From the NCBI GenBank assembly GCA_050260255.1, contig JBLNBW010000057.1, forward strand, positions 1-13,540: a DNA stretch of 13,540 nt, in the 5' to 3' direction. Under the pieces are notes generated by a model, which ran no database searches, was not told the origin of the DNA, and worked only from the letters and a program-made list of their open reading frames with translations. Source of the stretch: JAQGMV01 sp050260255 (lineage in GTDB: Bacteria > Pseudomonadota > Gammaproteobacteria > Burkholderiales > SG8-41). Made by a program: the position numbers and the translations under genes. Below, piece after piece: positions 1 to 7,300 of this stretch (its first letter is position 1; each line of letters opens with the position of its first letter).

Positions 1-104
1 CCCTGTGCGCTGCCCGGGGGCGGCGGTCCGAACTGGGCGAGGGCGGATGAGGAGAGCGTCAACGCGGCAATGCCCGCTGCGGCGAGTAACTGGGACTTGG
101 ACAT
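1..104 (-). CDS. exported protein, N-terminal part only (runs off left edge)
   Basis: Only the first 34 codons are inside the window; the rest lies beyond base 1. The reading frame starts at an ATG (104-102) preceded on the minus strand by a GGAG Shine-Dalgarno about 7 nt upstream. The visible protein has a classic Sec signal peptide: a short polar start with one Lys (MSKSQLL), a hydrophobic Ala/Leu/Ile core, and a signal peptidase I site of ALA-Q type near residue 23. A Pro/Gly-rich segment (QFGPPPPGSAQ) follows. It is therefore probably periplasmic or outer-membrane. The function cannot be told from this fragment. The signal peptide and ribosome binding site make the start convincing, although the piece is short. 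Confidence 0.72.
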   Translation of the reverse strand, partial: MSKSQLLAAAGIAALTLSSSALAQFGPPPPGSAQ

Positions 105-127
105 CGTGTGCTCCGGCGAAAAAACCA

Positions 128-156
128 ACTATAACGCGACTCGGAGCAAAGGGCAC
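128..156 (-). promoter_or_regulatory. possible promoter of the exported-protein gene
   Basis: A TATAGT hexamer (minus strand, 133-128) matches the sigma70 -10 consensus at five of six positions. It lies about 24 nt before the ATG at 104. The hexamer 17 nt further upstream (GTGCCC, 156-151) is a poor -35 match, so this is only a tentative call. Confidence 0.28.
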
Positions 157-208
157 GCCGCAGTCCTGCGCCGCTGCATATGGAGCTTTGACTGCGCGAA
201 GCAGGCGG

Positions 209-613
209 TTAGTGCACCGACTTGGGGGAACCCGAGACTGCAAGGCCTTGAGACAGCCACCGCGCCTGTTCGTCGTTGAGGACGACCTCCCATTTCTTGC
301 GGGAGACCGTGTGGACGCGCAGGACGGCCGATCCGTCCTCCGAGATATACAGGTCCACGTTGTCGGCGATGACGAAGCCCGGTGCGTCCTCGTACGCCTT
401 CGGATTCGGCTCGTCGGGAAGCGCGAATCCGGCGTTGTTGTTCGCGGAGCACAACACTTGTGCCAGCGTGCCGATGAGTTTTTTCAGCACGGCGGTCGCC
501 ATGCGCACTACGTTGCTGCCGCCGTTGAAATCGGTGAAGTCGAGCTCGATTTCCTTGCCGTCGCGCCGGATGCGCGCGGAGATCCATTCTGCCTGGAAGC
601 TTTCGCTTGCCAC
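209..613 (-). CDS. hypothetical protein, 134 aa
   Basis: I do not recognise the family. The start chosen is GTG at 613-611, because a G-rich Shine-Dalgarno (GGGGGG) sits about 4 nt before it. An in-frame ATG at 664 would add 17 residues but has no good ribosome binding site. The protein is soluble-looking, with no signal peptide or membrane segment. It has an N-terminal part with alternating charged and hydrophobic residues (ARIRRDGKEIELDFTDF), a helical middle (ATAVLKKLIGTLAQVL) with one Cys, and a C-terminal half rich in beta-like stretches (DNVDLYISEDGSAVLRVHTV). It is transcribed divergently from the DsbA-like gene, with a 170-bp gap holding any promoters. Coding is supported by the balanced composition and the start signal; the function is unknown. 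Confidence 0.7.
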   Translation of the reverse strand: MASESFQAEWISARIRRDGKEIELDFTDFNGGSNVVRMATAVLKKLIGTLAQVLCSANNNAGFALPDEPNPKAYEDAPGFVIADNVDLYISEDGSAVLRVHTVSRKKWEVVLNDEQARWLSQGLAVSGSPKSVH

Positions 614-783
614 GCTACCCCCCTTTTTTGCGTGCCATGATTGTTCTGTGGGGCATGCTAGCACGCTGCACCGCCTTGCGATGTGGCCTTTTCACGTTAG
701 TTTGAATGTTGTGTCGCCGGTGCGCCGGTCGGCCGGCACGCTGGTTGCGCCGGCTCATATGTTACCTATACCGGCAAGCGGCT

Positions 784-1323
784 ATGTCGACTATCGAGAA
801 AGCGGAACTGGCAGTGCCCATACACACGGAAGATCATGTTCTCGGCCCGCGCGATGCGAGGGTTGCGATCGTGGAGTACGGCGATTTCGAGTGTCCGTCT
901 TGTGCCCAGGCGGCGAATGGGCTGCAGATCATCCTGCAGCGTTTCGAACCGCACGTGTGCCTGGTATTTCGGCACTATCCGCTGACGCAAATCCATCCGC
1001 ACGCGATGCTTGCGGCCGAGGCGGCGGAAGCGGCGGCAGCCCAGGGCCGGTTTTGGGCGATGCACGACCTGCTGTTCCGCCACGAACTTCACCTCGGGCG
1101 GGAGCGGTTGCTGTATTGCGCGCGCGCTGCCGGACTCGATATGCCCCGGTTCGAAAGAGAGGTGGATGCGGGCGTGCACCGTGCACGTATCGAGTGCGAC
1201 ATCGAGAGCGGGCGTGCGAGCCACATCAAGTCGACACCTGCCATATTCCTGAATGGCGCGCGGTGCGATGTCTCGTTCGGCCTGCAGCGTCTCGAAGAGG
1301 CGGTGGGCAGGTTGCTGTCATAG
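784..1323 (+). CDS. DsbA-family thioredoxin-fold protein (CPSC active site), 179 aa
   Basis: This is a thiol-disulfide oxidoreductase of the DsbA/thioredoxin_4 type, which exchanges disulfides in partner proteins. The active-site motif C37-P-S-C40 follows a beta strand ending in YGDFE, as is typical of the family. The conserved cis-proline loop is T151-P152, in STPAIFLNG, and an Ala-rich helical insertion lies between them. The start at 784 gives a protein beginning MSTIEKAEL. An in-frame ATG at 706 would add 26 Arg/Cys-rich residues that do not look like a signal peptide. No signal peptide is present from either start, so the protein is predicted to be cytoplasmic, which is unusual for DsbA itself but common among the small DsbA-like proteins. 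The Shine-Dalgarno is weak. It stands alone, divergent from the hypothetical gene to its left, and no DsbB-like gene is in the window. The physiological partner is unknown. Confidence 0.88.
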   Translation: MSTIEKAELAVPIHTEDHVLGPRDARVAIVEYGDFECPSCAQAANGLQIILQRFEPHVCLVFRHYPLTQIHPHAMLAAEAAEAAAAQGRFWAMHDLLFRHELHLGRERLLYCARAAGLDMPRFEREVDAGVHRARIECDIESGRASHIKSTPAIFLNGARCDVSFGLQRLEEAVGRLLS

Positions 1324-1329
1324 CGACCC

Positions 1330-1345
1330 ATGCCGCGCGCGGCAT
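1330..1345. other. 16-bp perfect palindrome after DsbA-like gene
   Basis: The two halves ATGCCGCG and CGCGGCAT are exact reverse complements, beginning 6 nt after the DsbA-like stop codon. There is no T-run after it, so it is not a standard intrinsic terminator. It could be an RNA 3'-end hairpin or a protein-binding site. Confidence 0.5.
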
Positions 1346-1450
1346 CGCCGAACGGTAAGCGTTGCGCACGACCGGGTGGACATAGCGATGGTCGTGGCAG
1401 ATTGCCTTCCGCCGGACAAGGACCTGACAGTGCGCCTGCTGGCGATAAGC

Positions 1451-1490
1451 GCCATTGCGCGTGGTGTTCGCCCGTACGCTCGGCAATGGC
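1451..1490. other. inverted repeat with 12 paired bases
   Basis: GCCATTGC (1451-1458) pairs exactly with GCAATGGC (1483-1490). Inside this, GCGT (1459-1462) pairs with ACGC (1476-1479), leaving a 3-nt bulge and a 13-nt loop. A smaller alternative stem, TGGCG/CGCCA at 1440-1454, overlaps its left arm, so two structures could compete. Confidence 0.5.
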
Positions 1491-1501
1491 AAGCAATTTG
1501 A

Positions 1502-1544
1502 CGTCATCCTCCAGACTGAGGAGAAGTTCAGTCCGGCGATGACG
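1502..1544. other. two-part inverted repeat (7 + 6 bp)
   Basis: The outer arms CGTCATC (1502-1508) and GATGACG (1538-1544) enclose inner arms GACTGA (1514-1519) and TCAGTC (1528-1533). A small internal loop separates the two stems, and the terminal loop is GGAGAAGT. Only four T bases follow, a few nt downstream, so termination activity is uncertain. It lies just upstream of the promoter candidate for the FecR-domain gene. Confidence 0.5.
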
Positions 1545-1558
1545 CAGGCATTTTCGTG

Positions 1559-1588
1559 TTGACAAGGCTGCGCTCGTCGCAGTACGTT
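1559..1588 (+). promoter_or_regulatory. candidate sigma70-type promoter of the FecR-domain gene
   Basis: A perfect -35 hexamer TTGACA (1559-1564) is followed after 18 nt by TACGTT (1583-1588), a weak -10. A transcript would begin near 1595 and have a leader of about 60 nt before the ATG at 1658. The -35 is good and the -10 poor, so confidence is moderate to low. Confidence 0.4.
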
Positions 1589-1590
1589 TA

Positions 1591-1611
1591 CTCCCGCTTG
1601 GCGTTCGGGAG
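1591..1611 (+). other. inverted repeat in leader of the FecR-domain gene
   Basis: CTCCCG (1591-1596) and CGGGAG (1606-1611) are exact reverse complements separated by 9 nt. Placed at the predicted transcription start, this could be an operator or a leader hairpin. Confidence 0.35.
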
Positions 1612-1657
1612 CTTATTCGGCCGCCAGCTCAGACCAATAACGACTGAACGGGGAATC

Positions 1658-2494
1658 ATGCGTCGCGCTATCTATCTCCTCGGATTCTTTTTCTCCTCGC
1701 TGTACGCCGTTTCCGGTTATTGTGCGGCGGTCTTCGAGATGGTGACCGGTGATGTGCGTGCCGGTCCTGCGGCGAGCCAGGCATCGCCCGTACGCAAGGA
1801 CCAGCGCATAGACACAGGCGCGGTGGTCACTACCGGCGCGAAAAGCGTTGCCCTGTTGCGCTTCGACGACGGGCAGGCAGTCGCTCTCACCGAAAACAGC
1901 GAGATCAAGATCGCCGAATACTCCTACGTGCAGACCGATCCGAAGAAAGACCGGTCCGTATTCGACCTGGTGAAAGGTGCAATGCGTTCGGTGTCCGGCG
2001 CGCTCGCTCAGCGCAATCCGGGCGCCTATGCGCTGCGCATACCACAAGCGACCATAGGCGTTCGAGGCACCGACTTTATGGTTGGCCTCGTGAACCCGGC
2101 GTACTTGAGCGTCACCCAAGGGGCGATCGGCGTGACGAACGCGGCGGGCTCTGCGACGTTCGCGGCGGGCGCTACGGCAGTGGTTCCGTCGGCGACGGCC
2201 CTCGCTACGAGCATATCCGTGTCTGCACTGCCGGCCTCGATCAGCTCTGCATTCGGTCAATTGAGCGCGATGCCGATTGCCGGTGCGGCTGGCGCTGGCG
2301 CAGGCACCGGGGCTGGCGCTGGCGCGGGTTCAGGGGCGGGCGCTGGCGCGGCGAGCGCTGCCGCCGCGGGCGGTATCGGCGTAGGCGCTATATCGGCCGT
2401 TGCCGCGGCAGTCGCGGCTGCCGTCGCAGTGAGCTCATCGGATGACTCGAAGACCGGAACGACCGGAACGACGGGGACAACCGGAACGAAATAG
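1658..2494 (+). CDS. secreted FecR-domain protein with Ala/Gly-rich C-terminus, 278 aa
   Basis: The start at 1658 was chosen because a GGGGA Shine-Dalgarno lies just upstream and the protein then opens with a signal peptide (MRRAIYLLGFFFSSLYAVSG, probable cleavage near residue 23). Residues about 28-150 form a FecR domain. They include GDV near the start, a DTGAVVTTGAKSVALLRFDDG stretch, and the hallmark IPQATIGVRGTDF at about 127-139. The C-terminal third is low-complexity: Ala/Gly repeats (about 206-240), a hydrophobic Ala/Val/Ile segment (about 240-258), then SSSDDSK and Gly-Thr-Thr repeats. It is not the classical FecR anti-sigma regulator, as it has no cytoplasmic helical domain and no neighbouring sigma factor or TonB receptor. 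Secreted FecR-domain proteins of this layout are known but their role is mostly undefined; envelope or surface scaffolding is a guess. A strong terminator follows directly. Confidence 0.88.
   Translation: MRRAIYLLGFFFSSLYAVSGYCAAVFEMVTGDVRAGPAASQASPVRKDQRIDTGAVVTTGAKSVALLRFDDGQAVALTENSEIKIAEYSYVQTDPKKDRSVFDLVKGAMRSVSGALAQRNPGAYALRIPQATIGVRGTDFMVGLVNPAYLSVTQGAIGVTNAAGSATFAAGATAVVPSATALATSISVSALPASISSAFGQLSAMPIAGAAGAGAGTGAGAGAGSGAGAGAASAAAAGGIGVGAISAVAAAVAAAVAVSSSDDSKTGTTGTTGTTGTK
2453..2488 (+). repeat. 9-nt tandem repeat encoding Thr-Gly-Thr
   Basis: Four units of period 9 (ACCGGAACG, with one degenerate copy, ACGGGGACA, third) encode the Thr/Gly repeats at the very end of the FecR-domain protein. 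Such short in-frame repeats can vary in copy number by slippage. Confidence 0.7.
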
Positions 2495-2520
2495 ATCCGG
2501 CGGCGGCTCGCAGGCCACGG

Positions 2521-2549
2521 AAGAGCAGGTCACACCTGCTCTTTTTTTT
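2521..2549 (+). terminator. intrinsic terminator of the FecR-domain gene
   Basis: A 10-bp perfect stem (AAGAGCAGGT, 2521-2530, with ACCTGCTCTT, 2534-2543) has a CAC loop and continues into an unbroken T-run to 2549. It starts 26 nt after the stop codon at 2494. In the opposite direction there is no T-run, so it should work only for the plus strand. It overlaps the last codons and stop of the convergent small gene. Confidence 0.88.
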
Positions 2550-2814
2550 GCACATCGTCGGCCTTCGGACCGTCGGGCGCCGCGTCGCCGGCGTCACTTG
2601 CGGTATTCGAACCCGCCTCCGCTAAGCCGCCGTAGCCGTGCTTTCGCGCGTCCTCCAGGCATTCGTAGTAATACGCATAGCCTTTTGCCGAGCGCATCAC
2701 GACTTCGCCCTGTTCGTCTTCGCATAGCCAATGCCATACGTAGGCGGATCGAGCTCCTGAGGGCAGGGCGACGAACCGCCATACCATGTTCCGATCACCG
2801 ATCATGTGCCACAC
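2530..2814 (-). CDS. small hypothetical protein, 94 aa
   Basis: I do not know the family name. The start is taken as GTG at 2814-2812, because a strong GGAGG Shine-Dalgarno lies 6 nt upstream; an ATG three codons later (2805) is too far from it to be preferred. The N-terminal half is rich in Trp and Tyr (MVWRFVALP, YVWHWLCEDEQG) and is followed by MRSAKGYAYYYECLEDARKHGYGG. This resembles the small proteins with a short beta sheet and a helix of 'S..GF....EC..DA..HG' type that are frequent in Burkholderiales; that likeness is from memory and unproven. The last 30 residues are low-complexity and charged. It lies 127 bp downstream of the efflux operon on the same strand, so it may be co-transcribed or have its own promoter. 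Confidence 0.68.
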   Translation of the reverse strand: MWHMIGDRNMVWRFVALPSGARSAYVWHWLCEDEQGEVVMRSAKGYAYYYECLEDARKHGYGGLAEAGSNTASDAGDAAPDGPKADDVQKKEQV

Positions 2815-2941
2815 GCGCCACCTCCCACGGCATCTCCAGGCTCGGCAGTACACGAATGACCGGTAGCGCCGAGCGGGGGGCTGCGCTATGCAAATATCAT
2901 GCGCACCGCGCCGGCAACCTCGTGAGAATGCGTGGCTGGAA

Positions 2942-4390
2942 TCAGCGAGAAGACAGGGGCGGGTGCAAGACGCGCTCGCGTGCCGGCAGATCGGATGCAT
3001 TCCATCCGCCGCCCAGCGCCCGTATGAGAAGCACGTTTGCGGCGAGACGGCGGTTCAAGATATCGGCCGCGCTGCGCTCGTTCGCCAAGGCGGTGGCCTG
3101 TGCGGTAACGACATTGAGATAGCTCACCGTGCCGGCCTTGTACTGGTTGATGGCGAGCGCAACCGATTGCCGTGATGCCTCCACCGCTTCCGTCTGCACC
3201 GCCGCTGCCTGTTCGAGAATGCGCAGCGCTGCGAGGTTGTCTTCGACTTCCCGGAATCCGTTGAGCACCGTCTGGCGGTAATTCGCCACCTCCTGGTCGT
3301 AGGCCGCTGTGGCCTGCGCCGTCTGCGCGGCACGCGCCCCGGCATCGAAGATCGTCTGAGCGAGACCTGCGCCCAGAGACCAGAAACGGGCAGGGGCGTT
3401 GAACCACGTCGCGAGGTGCGTGCTCTGGAAACCGGCCGACGCCGTGAGCGTGAGCGCAGGAAAGTACGCGGATTGCGCGACGCCGATACGTGCGTTCGCG
3501 CCGGCGATACGGCGCTCTGCTGCCGCGATGTCGGGGCGGCGCTCGAGCAGGGTGGAGGGCAGGCCGGGCGGGATAGGGGGCGGAACGGCAGCCAGCGGCG
3601 CCGGCGTGAGTGAAAATTCGGAGGGCGCGCGTCCGATCAGCACCGCGATTGCGTGCTCGAGCTGCGCGCGCTGCACGTTGAGGTCTAGCGCCTGCGCCTG
3701 GGTGGTTTTGAGCTGGGCAAGCGCCTGTACCACGTCCGCACGCGCCGCGACCCCGGCTTCGTACCGGTTCTGCGTGAGCTTGAGCGAGGTTTCGAATGCC
3801 TTCACCGTGTCGTCGAACAACTGCCGCTGTGTATCGAGCGCCCGCAGCTGGAAGTAGTTCTGGGCGAGCTCGCTTTGTAGGGAGAGCTTCGCGGCTTCCA
3901 CGTCTCCGGCACTCGCCTGTGCATCGGCGACGTTCGCTTCCACGAGGCGGCGCACGCGTCCCCAGATGTCGGGCTCCCACGTGGCGTCCAGACTGGTCGA
4001 GTGCGTATTGATAGCGCCCCGCCCCGCGGTCGTGGACGTGCCGGTGCGAGCGGCCTGCGAGCGGCCGACGTTCAGGTCGGCGGTGATGAGAGGGAAGAAC
4101 TGCGCCCGCGCTCCCTGTGCCAGAGCCCGCGCCTGCCGGTATTGCGCTTCCGCGGCAGCCAGCGTCTGGTTCGATACGCTCACCTGCTTCAGCAAGTCGT
4201 TCAGCACCGGATCGCCGAAGACCGTCCACCAGTCGCCTTTCGATTCATGATCGCGCGGCTCGGCGGCCTTCCAGCCGGTCATCTCCTTGTAGCTCTCCGG
4301 TACATGGACTGCCGGACGCACGTAATCCGGCCCTACGGCGCAGGCGCCGAGCAAGGTGCAACTCAAGGCAGCGGCAACGACGAATCTCAT
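2942..4390 (-). CDS. RND efflux outer membrane lipoprotein, NodT/OprM family, 482 aa
   Basis: This is the outer-membrane exit duct of the efflux system, a TolC-like trimeric channel docking onto the MdtA adaptor. The N-terminus is a lipoprotein signal (VVAAALSCTLLGAC) with lipidated Cys17. The next residue is Ala, consistent with sorting to the outer membrane. The mature protein begins AVGPDYVRPAV, typical of NodT-family factors. Two outer membrane efflux protein repeats follow, each rich in long Ala/Gln/Glu helices; examples are the YRQARALAQGARAQFFPLI stretch in the first half and RIAGANARIGVAQSAYFPALTL in the second. The length of 482 residues is normal. The ATG lies 6 nt after the mdtC stop codon, with only a weak Shine-Dalgarno, which suggests translational coupling. 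It is the last gene of the operon and resembles the OpmB position in Pseudomonas muxABC-opmB. Confidence 0.95.
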   Translation of the reverse strand: MRFVVAAALSCTLLGACAVGPDYVRPAVHVPESYKEMTGWKAAEPRDHESKGDWWTVFGDPVLNDLLKQVSVSNQTLAAAEAQYRQARALAQGARAQFFPLITADLNVGRSQAARTGTSTTAGRGAINTHSTSLDATWEPDIWGRVRRLVEANVADAQASAGDVEAAKLSLQSELAQNYFQLRALDTQRQLFDDTVKAFETSLKLTQNRYEAGVAARADVVQALAQLKTTQAQALDLNVQRAQLEHAIAVLIGRAPSEFSLTPAPLAAVPPPIPPGLPSTLLERRPDIAAAERRIAGANARIGVAQSAYFPALTLTASAGFQSTHLATWFNAPARFWSLGAGLAQTIFDAGARAAQTAQATAAYDQEVANYRQTVLNGFREVEDNLAALRILEQAAAVQTEAVEASRQSVALAINQYKAGTVSYLNVVTAQATALANERSAADILNRRLAANVLLIRALGGGWNASDLPARERVLHPPLSSR

Positions 4391-4396
4391 GGCATA

Positions 4397-7300
4397 TCAC
4401 ACGGCAGGGTGAGTGGCTGCGGTACGCCCCGGGCCGCGGCGGGCGAAGCGCCTGCACCACAACCGGAAGCGATCGAGATAAAGGTAAACGACGGGCGTCG
4501 TGTACAGCGTGAGCATCTGGCTCACGATCAGGCCTCCGACGATTGCGATACCGAGCGGCCGGCGCAGCTCTGCGCCTTCCCCGAATCCCAGGGCAAGAGG
4601 AATCGCACCAAGCAAAGCGGCCATGGTGGTCATCATGATCGGCCGGAAGCGAAGCACGCAGGCGCGATAAATCGCATCTTCCGGCGGAAGCCCGTCGCGC
4701 CGTTCCGCATCGAGCGCGAAATCGATCATCATGATCGCGTTCTTCTTCACGATCCCGATGAGCAATATGACGCCGATAAGCGCCATGATGCTGAACTCGG
4801 TCTTGAAGAGCAGCAGCGCGAGGATGGCGCCTACGCCGGCAGACGGCAGCGTCGACAGGATCGTGATGGGATGCACGTAGCTCTCGTAGAGCATGCCGAG
4901 CACGATGTACACCGTGAGCAGCGCCGTGAGAATCAGCCACGGCTGGCTCTTGAGCGATGCTTCGAACGCGCGCGCAGTGCCCTGGAAGCTGCCGTGTATC
5001 GTCGTCGGCACGCCGAGGCGGTCCATGGCCGTCTGCACGGCCTGCCGAGCGTCGGACAAGGAGTATCCAAGCGACAAGTTGAACGAGATCGTCGATGCGG
5101 CGAACTGGCTCTGATGGTTGACGGCGAGGCGCGTCTCGGTGGGTTCGTAATGGCTTATGGCGGAGAGCGGAACCTGAGTGCCGTCCTTCGCGCTCACGTA
5201 GACGTCGTTCAGCGCTTCGGGGCTCTGCCAGTATTGCGGGGCCGCTTCCATCACCACGCGATACTGGTTGAGCGGGTTGTAGATCGTCGAGACCAGCCGC
5301 TGGCCGAACGCGTCGTTGAGCGTCGCGTCTATCATGCGCTGCGTGACGCCCAGCCGTGCGGCCGCGTCGCGATCGACGATGAGCATGGTTTGCAGACCCT
5401 TGTCCTGCTGATCGGTATTGACGTCGGCGAGCTCCGGCAGCTGGCTCAATGCCTGGCGCACGCGCGGCTCCCATGCGCGCAGCTCCTCGAGATCGTCCGC
5501 GCGCAGCGTGAACTGATATTGCGCGTTCGCTGCGCGGCCGCCGATGCGTATGTCCTGGACCGGCCGCAGAAAGAGCGACGCGCCGGGCTCGCGTGCGAGC
5601 TTGGGACGCAATCGCGCGATCACCTCGCCGACGGACACCTTCCGTTCGCGTATCGGCTTCAACGTGACGAACATGAAACCGCTGTTACGCTGGCCGCCGC
5701 CCGTGAACGCCACCACGTTCTCGACGGCCGGGTCGGTGCGCACGATCGCGATGTAATCGGTCAGCTTTTTCTGCATCGCCTGGAAAGATATGCTCTGATC
5801 GGCCTGGATCGAGCCGACCATGCGACCGGTGTCCTGCTCCGGGAAGAAGCCTTTGGGCACGATGATGTACAGGTAGACGTTCAGGCATACCGTCGCCAGA
5901 AGAACGACGAGCATCAGCGGTCCATGCTTGAGCGACCAGCGCAGGCTGCGCTCGTAGCCGGCGAGCAGCCATCCGAACAAGCGGCCGCTCGTCTGCGTCA
6001 CTTTGCTCTCGTCGCGGGACGAGCGGCGCCGCAGCAGGCGCGAGCACATCATCGGCGTTGCCGTCACGGATACGACCAGCGAGATGAGTATGGCGACCGA
6101 CAGCACGACGGCGAACTCCCGGAACAGCCGCCCGACGATGCCGCCCATCAGCAATATGGGGATGAAGACCGCGATGAGCGACAGGCTCATGGACAGCACG
6201 GTGAATCCCACTTCGCGTGCCCCGTGGAGCGCCGCTTCCATGGGATGCAGACCTTCCTCGATGCGCCGCGAGATGTTCTCGAGCACGACGATCGCATCGT
6301 CGACGACGAAGCCGGTCGCAATCGTCAGCGCCATCAGCGACAGATTGTTCAGGCTGTAACCGCACAAGTACATCGCGGCGAACGTACCCACCAGCGAAAC
6401 GGGGACCACGATGCTCGGTATGGCTGCCGCACGGGCGTTGCGCAGGAACAGGAACACGACGAGGATCACGAGGCCGACCGATATCACCAGCGTCCGCTCC
6501 ACTTCGTGCAGCGACGCGCGTATGGTAGGCGTGCGATCCATGACGGTTTCCAGGTTGATCGCGCTCGGTATCGACGCACGCAGCTGCGGCAGCAGCGCAT
6601 TCACCCGGTCGACCGTTTCTATGATGTTCGCGCCCGGCTGGCGGTTGAGGACGACGAGCACCGACGGCTGACCGTTCGAAGACCCCGCGTTGCGCAGATC
6701 CTGCACCGAATCGACGACGTCCGCGACATCGGACAGTCGCACGCCGGCGCCATTGCGATACGCAATGACGAGCGGCATGTAGTCGGCGGCGCGCTTCGCC
6801 TGGTCGTTGGCGCTGATCTGCCAGTAGCGATTGCCGTCCTCCAGCGCACCCTTCGGCCGGTTGGCGTTCGTGGCCGCGATTGCGGTTCTGACGTCTTCGA
6901 GGCCTATGCCGTACTTGTAGAGCGACGCGGGATGAAGCTCGACGCGCACAGCGGGAAGCGAGCTGCCGCCGACCGAGACCTGTCCTATCCCTTTCACCTG
7001 TGCGAGCTTCTGCGCGAGTATCGTGGATGCGGCATCGTACATCTGGCCGCGGCTCATCGTGCCCGACGTGAGGGCGAGAATCATGATGGGCGACTCGGCG
7101 GGGTTCACTTTCCGGTACGTCGGATTGTTCGGCAATCCGGTCGGCAGCAGGCTGCGTGCGGCGTTGATCGCGGCCTGCACCTCTCGCGCTGCGCCGTCGA
7201 TGTCCCGGTTGAGATCGAACTGCAGCGTGATGCGCGTGCTGCCGAGGGTGCTCGACGAGGTCATCTCGGTGATGCCGGCAATACGCCCCAGCGAGCGCTC

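Larger units (their letters stand above)
1324..1657. other. 334-bp spacer between DsbA-like and FecR-domain genes
   Basis: No complete gene is convincing here. The spacer holds a 16-bp palindrome just after the DsbA-like stop, two larger stem-forming inverted repeats, a TTGACA-type promoter candidate and a further inverted repeat in the leader of the FecR-domain gene. Two short open frames (1352-1501 and 1464-1562) have G/C-rich third positions and might be remnants of a frameshifted gene. They lack a clear start and I cannot assign them to a family. Confidence 0.6.

Noticed and set aside
720..745. GCCGG/CCGGC inverted repeat in the divergent promoter gap
   Set aside because: Short arms in a very GC-rich stretch; this is expected by chance.
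1089..1565. Minus-strand open frame beginning MSTRKCLRHRR across the spacer and the end of the DsbA-like gene
   Set aside because: More than half of it is antisense to the DsbA-like gene, no ribosome binding site was seen, and its plausible look in part is the mirror of the plus-strand frame in the same codon phase.
2840..2874. Inverted repeat GCTCGGC/GCCGAGC considered as terminator of the efflux operon
   Set aside because: The loop is 21 nt and no T-run follows on the minus strand, so it does not meet the pattern of an intrinsic terminator.
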